A stretch of DNA of 64,000 bases, taken from contig NZ_FOGI01000001.1 of assembly GCF_900111175.1 (NCBI RefSeq), positions 792,194-856,193 on the forward strand. The letters run 5' to 3'. Under the pieces are notes generated by a model, which was not told where the DNA came from, did not search any database, and saw only the letters and a list, made by a program, of their open reading frames with translations. The DNA is from Actinokineospora terrae. GTDB taxonomy: Bacteria > Actinomycetota > Actinomycetes > Mycobacteriales > Pseudonocardiaceae. The position numbers and the translations under genes were made by a program. Of this stretch, positions 10,842-19,486 are shown piece after piece (positions within the stretch are counted from its first letter, which is position 1; every line of letters starts with the position of its first letter).

Positions 10842-11936
10842 GTGGGTGACACCGTGAACGCGGGCAAGGCGAGGGCGGCGTTGCGCTCCTCCGCGCGGAC
10901 CAGTCTCGACGTGCTGCTGGTGCTGCTGCTGTCGGGGGTGGTGCTGTGGCTGCTCGGCTGGATGTGGTCGGTCATCTGGCCGGTGGTGATCGCGCTGCTG
11001 ATCACCACGCTCACCTGGCCGCTCGCCCGGTTCCTGCGGGTGCGCGGCTGGCACCCGGCGCTGGCGGCCTCGGCGGTGACCGTGCTGTTCCTGCTGGTCG
11101 CGGTCGGGACGGCGGCGCTGATCGCGATCCCGGTGGCCTCGCAGTCCGGTGACCTGGTCGACGGGGTGGTCAGCGGCATCCAGCAGCTGCGCGAGTGGGC
11201 GTCCGGCCCGCCGCTCAACATCCGCGACGACCAGGTGACCAGTGCGCTCGACGCGGGCGTCGCCCGGTTGCAGGGCAGCGTCGGGAGCATCGTCAACGCG
11301 ACCGTGACCGGCGTCGGGACGGTCGCCAACGGGCTGGTGACCGCCGTGCTCGCGGTGTTCCTGATGTTCTACTTCCTCAAGGACGGCCCCCGCTTCCTGC
11401 CGTGGCTCGCCCGGCAACTGCCCGGCCGCCTCGCCCTGGACGTCCCGGTCGTGGCCACCCGCTGCTGGGACACCCTCGGCTCGTTCGTCCGCTCCCAGGC
11501 GTTCGTCGGCCTGCTCGACGCGGTGTTCATCGGCATCGGCCTGTGGATCATGGGCGTGCCGCTGGTGCTCCCGCTGGCGGTGCTGACCTTCGTCGCCGCC
11601 TTCGTCCCGATCGTCGGCGCCCTGTTCGCCGGCTTCGTCGCCGTGCTGATCGCCCTCGTCTCCAACGGCCCGACCGACGCCCTGATCGTCCTGGGCATCA
11701 TCATCGCCGTGCAACAACTGGAGGGCAACGTCTTCCAGCCGATGCTCCAGAGCCGCAGCCTCGGCCTGCACGCCGCGGTCGTCCTCCTGGCGGTGACCCT
11801 CGGCGGCACCCTCGCGGGCATCGCGGGCAGCCTGCTGGCCGTCCCGGTGGCCGCCATCGCCGCCGTGATCTGGCGCCACCTGCGCGAACGCCTCACAGAC
11901 CCGGCCCCTGAGCCCGTTGATCCCGAGACCGCCTGA
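10842..11936 (+). CDS. AI-2E family (PerM/TqsA-like) membrane protein
   Basis: The 364-residue integral membrane protein has paired hydrophobic helices at the N-terminus (VLLVLLLSGVVLWLLGWM, VVIALLITTLTWPL), a soluble amphipathic middle (residues 100-150), the FYFLKDG segment and the C-terminal GNVFQPMLQSRSLGLH motif of the AI-2E transporter family. Members have been linked to export of small molecules or ion antiport; the substrate here is unknown. GTG 10842 is chosen (AGGTGG 4 nt upstream); GTG 10854 is also possible. It is flanked by a MarR remnant and a convergent regulator gene and has no evident operon partner. Confidence 0.88.
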   Translation: MGDTVNAGKARAALRSSARTSLDVLLVLLLSGVVLWLLGWMWSVIWPVVIALLITTLTWPLARFLRVRGWHPALAASAVTVLFLLVAVGTAALIAIPVASQSGDLVDGVVSGIQQLREWASGPPLNIRDDQVTSALDAGVARLQGSVGSIVNATVTGVGTVANGLVTAVLAVFLMFYFLKDGPRFLPWLARQLPGRLALDVPVVATRCWDTLGSFVRSQAFVGLLDAVFIGIGLWIMGVPLVLPLAVLTFVAAFVPIVGALFAGFVAVLIALVSNGPTDALIVLGIIIAVQQLEGNVFQPMLQSRSLGLHAAVVLLAVTLGGTLAGIAGSLLAVPVAAIAAVIWRHLRERLTDPAPEPVDPETA

Positions 11937-12170
11937 GTGGCGCCTGCTGTCCACTATGGACACTTGATCGTTGGGCGCTGACCGGCAGACGAGACGCGGG
12001 CGGCCCACCAGGAGTGGCGTCTGTGACGGCAAGAAGTCACCAAAGGGTTGTGGACAACACCGCTTCGGTGAGGGCTGCGGGGGCGGGCCTGCTCTGGCGA
12101 TCAGCTCGGGGGCGGAGTGGCCGGACCGCGTCGAGCAGGGGCGGAGCGGGCCGGGTGAGTCCAAACAGGA

Positions 12171-12842
12171 CTAGTGAGTGGCCTCGTCGGTGGTGACCGG
12201 GTTGCCTGCGACCTGCCATTCGAGGATGCCGTCGGCTAGGCGGACGGCTCGGCGGCCGGTGGCGGTGAGGAGGCGGACGGCGTCGTGGGAGAAGGTGCAG
12301 TAGATGCCTCGGCAGTAGGCGACGACCTCGAGTTCTGAGGGGAGTTCGTCGAGGCGGGAGCGGAGTTCGTCGAGCGGGATGGACAGCGCGCCGGGGATGT
12401 GGCCCGCGGTGAACTCCATCGCGGGGCGGACGTCCACCACGATGGCCTCACCGGCGCGCACGCGGCGCAGCAGTTCGGTGCGGTCGATGGCCTCGGTGTC
12501 CTCAGGACCCAGGTAGCGGCGCGCGGCGATGTCCACATCGGCCAGTTGGGTGGCGGCCACCTCCAGCAGTTGGCTGTAGAGCGCGGCCACCCCGCCGCTG
12601 GCGATGCGGTAGCGGATCGTGGTGCCGTCGCGGTTGCCGGTGACCAGGCCCGCGTGCTTGAGCGTCTGCAGGTGCGCCGACGTCGTGGTGACGGTCAGGC
12701 CCGCTTCCCTGGCCAGTTCGACCACCCCGCGCGCGCCCTGGGCGAGCAGGTCGATGAGCTCCAGCCGCTTCCCGTTGCCCAGCGCCTTGCCGACGCGCGC
12801 CAGCTCCTCGAACAGGTCTGGCCTCGATTGGTTGTCTCGCAA
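12171..12842 (-). CDS. ArsR-family regulator fused to rhodanese domain
   Basis: The 223-residue protein has an ArsR winged helix (GKALGNGKRLELIDLLAQG, then TTSAHLQTLKHAGLV) and a C-terminal rhodanese domain (VVDVRPAMEFTAGHIPGALS) with an active-site loop YCRGIYC that keeps the persulfide-forming Cys. Such fusions sense sulfane sulfur or redox state. The start is placed at TTG 12842, where GGAG lies 7 nt upstream; GTG 12908 would add 22 unlikely residues that cover the divergent promoter. It is divergent from a CPYC flavoprotein gene and is its likely regulator. Confidence 0.85.
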   Translation of the reverse strand: MRDNQSRPDLFEELARVGKALGNGKRLELIDLLAQGARGVVELAREAGLTVTTTSAHLQTLKHAGLVTGNRDGTTIRYRIASGGVAALYSQLLEVAATQLADVDIAARRYLGPEDTEAIDRTELLRRVRAGEAIVVDVRPAMEFTAGHIPGALSIPLDELRSRLDELPSELEVVAYCRGIYCTFSHDAVRLLTATGRRAVRLADGILEWQVAGNPVTTDEATH

Positions 12843-12863
12843 GGCTTCACTCCAGTTCCCGTG

Positions 12864-12873
12864 TTCCTTGGAA
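12864..12873. promoter_or_regulatory. short palindrome between divergent ArsR-rhodanese and flavoprotein genes
   Basis: TTCCTTGGAA (TTCC-TT-GGAA) lies in the 77-nt space between the two divergent starts. ArsR-family repressors commonly bind short imperfect palindromes in this position, so it is a candidate operator half or core. This is inference from position only. Confidence 0.35.
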
Positions 12874-12919
12874 TACTGTAGTCTCCGGCTGGGAGGACGG
12901 CCAAGCACGAGGGGAAATC

Positions 12920-13939
12920 ATGGGATCGGGTGACCGCGAGGTCCACGGTGTGGTAGAGCGGGACGTCCTCGTGCTCGGCGGCGGTGCCGCGGGGCTCAGC
13001 GGGGCGTTGCTGCTGGCCAGGGCCGGGCTGGCGGTGTCGGTGGTCGACGCGGGCGCGCCGCGCAACGCCTCCGCCGCGCACATGCACGGCTTCCTCACCA
13101 GGGACGGCATGCCGCCCGCCGAGCTGGTCGACCGCGGCCGCGCCGAGGTGACCGCGTACGGCGGCGAACTGGTCGACACGGCGGTCGAGGACGTGCGGCC
13201 CGGGTTCACGGTCCGCCGCGCGGACGGCGTCGAGATGAGCGCGCCACGGCTCCTGGTCACCACCGGCATGCACGACGAACTGCCGGAGGTCGCCGGTGTC
13301 GCGCAGCGCTGGGGCCGCGACGTCCTGCAGTGCCCGTACTGCCACGGCCACGAGGTGCGCGACCAGCCGCTCGGCGTCCTGGCCACCGGCCCCGGCTCGA
13401 CCCATCAGGCGCTGATGGTCCGCCAGTGGTCCGACGACGTCGTGCTCTTCGAGCACACCTACGCGCTGCCCGACGACGAGCGGGAACAGTTGGCGGCCAT
13501 GGGGATCCGCACGATGCCGGGCGCGGTGAGCGCGCTGGTCGTGGCCGACGACGTCCTGCGCGGCGTCGAGACCGCGGGCGGCAGCACACCCCGCTCGGCG
13601 GTGTTCGTCGCGCCGCGGTTCGTGCCCAACACCCGGGTGCTGGCCGCGCTCGGCTGCGACACCGACCCCAACGGCTTCCTCGTCGTCGACGGATCCGGTG
13701 CCACGAGCGTGCCGGGGATCTGGGCCGCGGGCAACGTCGTCAACCCGCGCGCGCAGGTCATCACCGCCGCGGGAATGGGCACCGCCGCCGCGATGGCCAT
13801 TCACCAGAGCGTCGTGCTCGACCGGACCGGGTCCGCCGTCGCGGCCCACCGGAACCGGGCGCGCGCGAACGGGTTCACCGCGGAACTGGAACGCGAGGTC
13901 GCCGAGATCGTCCTCGGTGACCGCAGGCACGGATTCTGA
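12920..13939 (+). CDS. thioredoxin-reductase-like FAD oxidoreductase with CPYC, copy 1
   Basis: The 339-residue product has the FAD Rossmann motif (VLVLGGGAAGLSGALLLARAG), a redox disulfide C138-P-Y-C141 in QCPYCHGHE, and the C-terminal FAD motif GIWAAGNVVNPRAQVITAA. The arrangement matches the small-molecule dithiol oxidase/TrxR-like branch (GliT, HlmI and DepH are known members that form disulfides in natural products) as well as uncharacterised actinobacterial redox enzymes. ATG 12920 follows AGGGGA. It is divergent from an ArsR-rhodanese sensor, so its expression probably follows sulfur/redox status. A second copy lies at 23910-24833. Confidence 0.87.
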   Translation: MGSGDREVHGVVERDVLVLGGGAAGLSGALLLARAGLAVSVVDAGAPRNASAAHMHGFLTRDGMPPAELVDRGRAEVTAYGGELVDTAVEDVRPGFTVRRADGVEMSAPRLLVTTGMHDELPEVAGVAQRWGRDVLQCPYCHGHEVRDQPLGVLATGPGSTHQALMVRQWSDDVVLFEHTYALPDDEREQLAAMGIRTMPGAVSALVVADDVLRGVETAGGSTPRSAVFVAPRFVPNTRVLAALGCDTDPNGFLVVDGSGATSVPGIWAAGNVVNPRAQVITAAGMGTAAAMAIHQSVVLDRTGSAVAAHRNRARANGFTAELEREVAEIVLGDRRHGF

Positions 13940-14015
13940 TCGCCCGGCGAGAAAAGCCGAATAGAGCGCGCACTGCCGAATCGATGTTGAACCGACCATC
14001 CTGGGGGTTGTTCAA

Positions 14016-15035
14016 TTGGGGCACGGTGGCGAGAACTCTCAGCTGGTGGATTCCGGCGCGGACCGGGTCTTACCCGAGGACTGGTGGGAGCAGAGCCCGC
14101 CGGTGACCGTGCCGATCAGCGCGCTGCGGCCGTCGGACTCGCCGCGGCTGGCCGGTGAGGACAGCGACCACGTCCGGCTGCTCGCCGAGTCGGCCGACGT
14201 GCTGCCGCCGGTGCTGGTGCACCGGGCGACCATGCGGGTCATCGACGGCATGCACCGGCTGCGCGCCGCGGTGATCTGCGGCGAGGACACCGTCCGGGTG
14301 CGCTACTTCGACGGGGACGAGGCGGAGGCGTTCGTGCTCGGCGTGCGGGCCAACGTCGCGCACGGGCTGCCGCTCTCGCTCGCCGACCGCAGGGTCGCGG
14401 CCATGCGGATCATCGCCTCGCACCCGAGGTGGTCGGACCGGGCCATCGCCTCGGCGACCGGCCTGGCCGCCAGGACGGTCGCGGTGATCCGCCGGTGCGC
14501 GACTGCTGATGCCCCGCAGTCGCGCACCCGGATCGGCCGCGACGGCCGGGTCCGACCGCTGAGCAGCGCCGACGGCCGCCGGATGGCGTGCCTGATGCTG
14601 CGCGAGGACCCGTCGACGTCCCTGCGGCAGGTCGCCACCGCCTCCGGCATCTCGCTGAGCACCGTCCGCGACGTCCGCGACCGGCTGGCCAGGGGCGAGG
14701 ACCCGGTCCCGCCCAAGCAGCGGCAGCGCGAGCAGTACCCGCCGAGCACCGCCCTGGTCGTCGACACCCTGCGCGACCCGCCGTCCGACCTGCTCTCGCG
14801 GCTGCGCCAGGACCCGTCGCTGCGCTTCAGCGAGATGGGCCGCGCGCTGATCCGCCTGCTCAGCATCCACGCCCTCACCGACCAGGACCGCTTGGGCTTG
14901 CTCGACGCCGTCCCCGAGCACTGCCGCGGCGTCGTCGCCGAACTCGCCCACGCCTGCGCCGAGACCTGGCAGGAACTCGCCGTCTGGTTCGACCAGGGCA
15001 CCCCCAGCCGCCGCACCGACCAACTCGTGCCCTGA
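14016..15035 (+). CDS. StrR-like ParB-domain pathway-specific activator
   Basis: The 339-residue protein has the hallmarks of StrR-type regulators of antibiotic clusters: LRPSDSPRLAGEDSDHVRLL, the ParB-type VIDGMHRLRAA, NVAHGLPLSLADR, and a helix-turn-helix in WSDRAIASATGLAARTVAVI. A second HTH-like stretch is STSLRQVATASGISLSTVRD. Family members (StrR, NovG, Bbr and relatives) activate nearby biosynthetic genes. The start is TTG 14016 with GGGGG 8 nt upstream. Lying just left of the NRPS genes, it is the best candidate activator for them. No perfect GTTCGACTG-N11-CAGTCGAAC StrR site was seen in the NRPS promoter region by eye. Confidence 0.88.
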   Translation: MGHGGENSQLVDSGADRVLPEDWWEQSPPVTVPISALRPSDSPRLAGEDSDHVRLLAESADVLPPVLVHRATMRVIDGMHRLRAAVICGEDTVRVRYFDGDEAEAFVLGVRANVAHGLPLSLADRRVAAMRIIASHPRWSDRAIASATGLAARTVAVIRRCATADAPQSRTRIGRDGRVRPLSSADGRRMACLMLREDPSTSLRQVATASGISLSTVRDVRDRLARGEDPVPPKQRQREQYPPSTALVVDTLRDPPSDLLSRLRQDPSLRFSEMGRALIRLLSIHALTDQDRLGLLDAVPEHCRGVVAELAHACAETWQELAVWFDQGTPSRRTDQLVP

Positions 15036-15139
15036 CCCGGCGACTCGCGGCCTCGTCGCGGGCCCGGCCGGGTCCGCCCTGGTACCCGGGCGGCCTTGTC
15101 GATGGCGGCATGTCCGAGAATCCCCGCGGTTGCGCACCT

Positions 15140-15176
15140 CCGGCCGCGGCACCCGGAGGGGCTGTGCCGCGGCCGG
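15140..15176. terminator. bidirectional hairpin terminator
   Basis: A perfect 13-bp stem (CCGGCCGCGGCAC at 15140-15152 with 15164-15176) and 11-nt loop, between the convergent StrR-like and flavoprotein genes. There is no T-run, as is usual in high-GC actinobacteria. Confidence 0.75.
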
Positions 15177-15182
15177 GGGTGG

Positions 15183-15749
15183 TCAGGCCTGCTGGGACAG
15201 GAGCTCGCCGATGATCTTGGCTACGTCGGCGGGGGCGGGCATGGTCGGGTGGTGGGAGATGGACCTGGTGCCCACGTCGTAGGTGTCGTGCCACACGGGG
15301 TCGGGGATGTGGTGGCCGTCGGCGCGGAGTTGGGTGATGTTGCGGCGGACGGCGGGCTTGTCCCACATGGCGGCGCCCATGGAGGGGAAGAAGACGGTGG
15401 GGTGGCGGGCCGAGAGGATGACCGTGGCCAGCCGGTTGGGGGCTGAGCCGGTCGCGGCGGCGGCGAGGATGTGGGCGGTGGCGGGCAGCACGACGCACAG
15501 GTCGTGGTCGGCGGCCAGGCGTGAGGGCTTGTCGGTCGGCCAGTCGGCGGGGGACTCGCCGCTGATCACCCGGTCGGCGTGGATGGCCACCGTCGCGGCG
15601 GGCAGGAACGCGGTGGCGGTGTGCGTCATCAGCACCGTGTACGTGCCGCCGAGGTGGGCGCGCAGGGCGGCGAGGTAGCTGGGCAGCGTCGTCACCGCGA
15701 TCGATCCGGTGGCGCCGATGAGGATCCGGGGCGGGGCAGTGTCGCTCAT
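15183..15749 (-). CDS. HFCD flavoprotein (PPC decarboxylase/EpiD-like)
   Basis: The 188-residue product belongs to the homo-oligomeric flavin-containing Cys decarboxylase superfamily. It has the FMN-binding start ILIGATGSIAVTTLPSYLAA, the LVVLPATAH-type loop (LCVVLPATAHILAAAATG), and the active-site segment FFPSMGAAMW followed by RRNITQLRADGHHI. The canonical motif is PAMNxxMW; here the conserved Asn is Gly, so decarboxylation chemistry may differ. Relatives decarboxylate C-terminal or pantothenoyl cysteine. The neighbouring NRPS is predicted to load cysteine, so a cysteine-derived substrate is attractive but unproven. ATG 15749 is used; no strong ribosome site. Confidence 0.82.
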   Translation of the reverse strand: MSDTAPPRILIGATGSIAVTTLPSYLAALRAHLGGTYTVLMTHTATAFLPAATVAIHADRVISGESPADWPTDKPSRLAADHDLCVVLPATAHILAAAATGSAPNRLATVILSARHPTVFFPSMGAAMWDKPAVRRNITQLRADGHHIPDPVWHDTYDVGTRSISHHPTMPAPADVAKIIGELLSQQA

Positions 15750-16158
15750 GGCCGCATCGTGCAGGCAATCCCGAATGCGTTCAACGCGGCCGAATCCGCC
15801 GCTCACTCGATTGGCCCAGGTCGGCCATCGCCATTTTCCCGGACCAGCGAAAAGCGGTGGTCTAGTGCCCCCGACCGCCATTGCCGAACCCGCCGAACAG
15901 CCGAATTCCCACGCGCGCAAGCGCACGTTCGCCGACTCGGGAGCCGCGGACCGGAAATCGGCGGAATAGGTGATCGCTTGACAACCGTCGCGAGCCGCTG
16001 GTCTTATGCGAAGCAGTCAATGACGGCCCGCTCCGGGCTGCCGATCGGACCGGTCCACCCGCGGTCCGGTCGCGCGAATCCCGTTCTCCCACCACCGTTC
16101 GGCTGCCCCAGCGGGGCGCGGGCGGTGGTGTGCCGCGCGAAGGAGAGGTGCGACCACA
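15750..16158. promoter_or_regulatory. divergent intergenic region with candidate NRPS promoter
   Basis: 409 nt between the flavoprotein and NRPS genes. TTGACA at 15978-15983 and TCTTAT at 16002-16007, separated by 18 nt, form the best promoter candidate, leaving a leader of about 145 nt before ATG 16159. No gene is supported here and no clear StrR-type inverted repeat was found. Confidence 0.5.
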
Positions 16159-19100
16159 ATGGATGATCACGTGTCCGACCTGCGCAACGTCGCGGACAGC
16201 CCGGCGGCGGCCCCCCGCTCCGACCTGCCCCGCGCCGAGCCGCGACCGGACCAGCGGCACCGGCCGTTCCCGCTCACCGACATCCAGTACGCGTACCTGA
16301 TCGGCCGCAACCGGGGCCTGGAACTCGGCGGGGTGTCGAGCCACTTCAGCTTCGAGTTCGACAGCCAGGGCCTGGACCTGGCCCGGCTCACCGAGGCGCT
16401 CAACAAGGTCATCGCCCAGCACGACATGCTCCGCGCGGTGGTCGACACCGGCGGCGAACAGCGTGTCCTGGAACAGGTTCCGCACTACGCCATCCCCTGC
16501 ACCGACCTGCGCGCCGAACCCCCGGCCGCCCGGTCCGCCGCCGTCGCCGCGATCCGCGCCGAGTTGGCCGACCAGGTGCTGCCGGTCGACCGGTGGCCGC
16601 TGTTCGACATCCGCGCCACCCGGCTCACCGAACGCGGGTTCCGGCTGCACGTGAGCATGGACCTGCTGTTCGTCGACGCCCGTGGGTTCTTCCAGATGCT
16701 GCGCCAGTGGCGCGAGCTCTACGACAACCCCACCGCCGAACCGCGGCCGCTCGACCTCTCCTTCCGCGATTACGTGCTGGCCGAACAAGAACTGGCCACC
16801 ACGACGGCCGGGCGCTGGGCCGAGAAGTACTGGCTCTCGCGCCTCGACGAGATCCCCGCCGCCCCCGAACTCCCGTTGGCCACGGCGCCGGAACGCATTG
16901 GCAGGCCTGCTTTCGGCCGCCGCGCCACGGTGATCACGCGACCGCGGTGGGCCGCCATGACCGCGGCCGCCGAAAGCCGCGGCATCACCCCGTCCGCGCT
17001 GCTGCTCGCCGCCTACTGCGAGGTGCTGCGGACCTGGTCGAAGCGCCAGGAGTTCACCGTCGCGCTCAGCCGACTCGACCGGCACCCGCTGCACCCGGAT
17101 GTCGACCACCTGCTCGGCGACTTCCTCTCGCCCAGCCTGTTCGCCGTGCGGGCGGGGGAGGGCACGACCTTCCACGAGCGCGCCGCCGCCGTGCAGCGCA
17201 GGTTGCGCGACGACCAGGCGAACGCGGCGTTCGGTGGCATCCGCGTGCTGCGCGAGCTGACCCGCAGGCAGGGCGACGGCCGGGCCGCGTCGATGCCGGT
17301 CGTGTTCTCCGACATGCTCGGCTGCGGCGCGGAGGCGTTGAGCGGCTTCGGCGAGGTCGTGCACAGCGCCAGCCAGACGCCGCAGATCTGGCTGGAGAAC
17401 CAGGTCGTCGACCAGGGCGGCGGTGTGGCCGTCACCTGGAACTCGGTCACCGGCCTGTTCGCCCCCGGGGTCCTCGACGCGATGTTCCACGCCTACCGCA
17501 CTCTCCTCGACCGCCTGGTCGACGACGCCGCGGCCTGGGACAGCACCGCGGCCGTGGTCCCGCTGCCCGCCGCGCAAGCCGACGAACGCGCCCGCGCCAA
17601 CGCGACCGACACCGACATCCCCCCGGCCTTGCTGCACGACTTGGTCGCCGATGCCGCGCGCCGGACCCCCGACGCCGTCGCGGTGATCGCCGATGGTGCC
17701 GAGGTCACCTACCGGCACCTCACCGAACCCGCGCACCGACTGGCCCGCAGGCTGCGCGAGTGCTGTGGTGCGGAGCCGAACACGGTCATCGCGGTGTCGA
17801 TGCGGCCCGGTCCCGACCTCGTGTCCGCGCTGCTCGGGGTGCTGCACTCCGGCGCGGCGTACGTGTCCATCGACCCGGACCTGCCCGAGCAGCGGCGGTT
17901 GGCCCTGCTGGAGCGCTGCCGGGTGCTCGCGGTCGTCACCGAACCCGACCTGCGCGACCGGTTGGCCTGGCCGGAGGGGGTCGAACTCGTCACGCTCGGC
18001 GACGAGGCCACCCTCCGGCACAGCGCGGATCCCGTTGGCAGCAGGCAGGACCACGACGACCTGGCGTACGTGATCTTCACCTCCGGCTCCACCGGCGAGC
18101 CCAAGGGCGTGATGATCTCCCACCGCAGCGCGGGCAACACCGTCCAGGACATCAACCGGCGCTTCGGCGTCAGCCGCGACGACAGAGTGCTCGCCTTGGC
18201 GCCCACCGGTTTCGACCTGTCGGTGTACGACATCTTCGGCGTCCTCGGTGCGGGCGGCGCCGTCGTGGTCCCCGCGCCGGAGCGGGCCAGCGACCTGACG
18301 CACTGGTCGGAGCTGATCGACCGGCACGGGGTGACGATCTGGAACAGCGTGCCCGCGCCGATGCGGATCTGGGTCGAGTCCCTCGGCGACACCACCCCCG
18401 CCAGCCGGCTGCGGCTGGCCCTGCTCAGCGGCGACTGGATCCCCACGACGCTGCCGGAGCAGGTCCACCGGCACTTCCCGGAGCTGAACCTGGTCAGCCT
18501 CGGCGGCGCCACCGAGGGGTCCATCTGGTCGGTGTTCAACCCGATCGGCGTGGTGCCGCCGGAGTGGCCGAGCATCCCGTACGGCAAGCCGCTGGCCAAC
18601 CAGAGGCTGCACGTGCTGGACAAGCGGTTCGAGCCGTGCCCGACCTGGGTCGCGGGCGAGATCCACATCGGCGGGGTCGGCGTCGCGGACGGCTACTGGG
18701 CCGACCCGGTGCGCACCGCCGAGCGGTTCGTCCTGCACCCCGGCACCGGCGAACGGCTCTACCGCACCGGCGACCTCGGCCGCTACCTGCCCGGCGGCGA
18801 CATCGAGATCCTCGGCCGCGACGACTTCCAGGTCAAGATCAACGGTTACCGGGTCGAACTCGGCGAGGTCGAGGCCGCGCTGAGCAGGCACCCCGGCGTC
18901 CGCCAGGCCCTGGTGGCCGCCCCGACGCACCCGCACAGCAAGCAGCGCCAACTCGCCGCGTACCTCGTGGTCGACGGCTCGGAGAGCACCGACCCGGCCG
19001 TGCTGCGCGCCGCGCTCGCCGAGCAACTGCCCAGCTACATGGTCCCCAACCACTTCGTGACCATCGCCGCGCTCCCGCTCACCCCCAACGGCAAGATCGA

Positions 19101-19413
19101 CCACAAGGCCCTCCCCGCGCCGTGGCAGGACAGCCCATCGCCCGACGAGCGCGTGCAACCCCGCTCCGACGTGGAACGCGACCTGCTGGAGATCTGGTCG
19201 CGCCAACTCGGCCACAACGACTTCGGCGCCGAGGACGGCTTCTTCGACGTCGGCGGCGACTCCCTGCACGCGGTCGGCATCATCGGCCACCTCCGCACCG
19301 CCTTCAACATCAGCTCCGCCGCCGAGCAGGAGGTCATCGAGGCCCTCTTCACCAACGCCACCATCACCGACTTCGCCGCCGTCATCGGCTCCCTGCGCGA
19401 CACCGCCTCATGA
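16159..19413 (+). CDS. single-module NRPS: heterocyclisation-adenylation(Cys)-carrier
   Basis: The 1084-residue protein has a heterocyclisation (Cy) domain at about 30-450: FPLTDIQYAYLIGR, D168-LLFV-D173 (DxxxxD in place of the condensation HHxxxDG), and QTPQIWLENQV. The adenylation domain (about 480-960) has FTSGSTGEPKGV and GRDDFQVKINGYR. Reading the ten specificity positions against PheA gives D-L-Y-N-L-S-L-I-W-K, the known cysteine code. A carrier domain follows (GGDSLHAVG, Ser1035). There is no thioesterase or reductase domain. It should load cysteine, couple an incoming acyl or aminoacyl group, and cyclise it to a thiazoline. The donor module is not encoded in the window. A roughly 30-residue N-terminal stretch could be a docking segment. 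ATG 16159 follows GGAGAGG. Confidence 0.95.
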   Translation: MDDHVSDLRNVADSPAAAPRSDLPRAEPRPDQRHRPFPLTDIQYAYLIGRNRGLELGGVSSHFSFEFDSQGLDLARLTEALNKVIAQHDMLRAVVDTGGEQRVLEQVPHYAIPCTDLRAEPPAARSAAVAAIRAELADQVLPVDRWPLFDIRATRLTERGFRLHVSMDLLFVDARGFFQMLRQWRELYDNPTAEPRPLDLSFRDYVLAEQELATTTAGRWAEKYWLSRLDEIPAAPELPLATAPERIGRPAFGRRATVITRPRWAAMTAAAESRGITPSALLLAAYCEVLRTWSKRQEFTVALSRLDRHPLHPDVDHLLGDFLSPSLFAVRAGEGTTFHERAAAVQRRLRDDQANAAFGGIRVLRELTRRQGDGRAASMPVVFSDMLGCGAEALSGFGEVVHSASQTPQIWLENQVVDQGGGVAVTWNSVTGLFAPGVLDAMFHAYRTLLDRLVDDAAAWDSTAAVVPLPAAQADERARANATDTDIPPALLHDLVADAARRTPDAVAVIADGAEVTYRHLTEPAHRLARRLRECCGAEPNTVIAVSMRPGPDLVSALLGVLHSGAAYVSIDPDLPEQRRLALLERCRVLAVVTEPDLRDRLAWPEGVELVTLGDEATLRHSADPVGSRQDHDDLAYVIFTSGSTGEPKGVMISHRSAGNTVQDINRRFGVSRDDRVLALAPTGFDLSVYDIFGVLGAGGAVVVPAPERASDLTHWSELIDRHGVTIWNSVPAPMRIWVESLGDTTPASRLRLALLSGDWIPTTLPEQVHRHFPELNLVSLGGATEGSIWSVFNPIGVVPPEWPSIPYGKPLANQRLHVLDKRFEPCPTWVAGEIHIGGVGVADGYWADPVRTAERFVLHPGTGERLYRTGDLGRYLPGGDIEILGRDDFQVKINGYRVELGEVEAALSRHPGVRQALVAAPTHPHSKQRQLAAYLVVDGSESTDPAVLRAALAEQLPSYMVPNHFVTIAALPLTPNGKIDHKALPAPWQDSPSPDERVQPRSDVERDLLEIWSRQLGHNDFGAEDGFFDVGGDSLHAVGIIGHLRTAFNISSAAEQEVIEALFTNATITDFAAVIGSLRDTAS

Positions 19414-19486
19414 CCACCGACCGGAAGTGTCGTCAGGGAGCCCGGGGTATCGGAGCGGGTTTGGGACTGCCCGGGAGGTGGGGTTC

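Noticed and set aside
15978..16007. StrR-type GTTCGACTG-N11-CAGTCGAAC site in the NRPS promoter
   Set aside because: Looked for around the promoter and in 15750-16158; only scattered half-site-like words were seen, none in the proper inverted spacing.
15862..19290. An 1142-codon frame antisense to the NRPS
   Set aside because: The sense strand encodes complete Cy, A and PCP domains; the antisense product is compositional noise.
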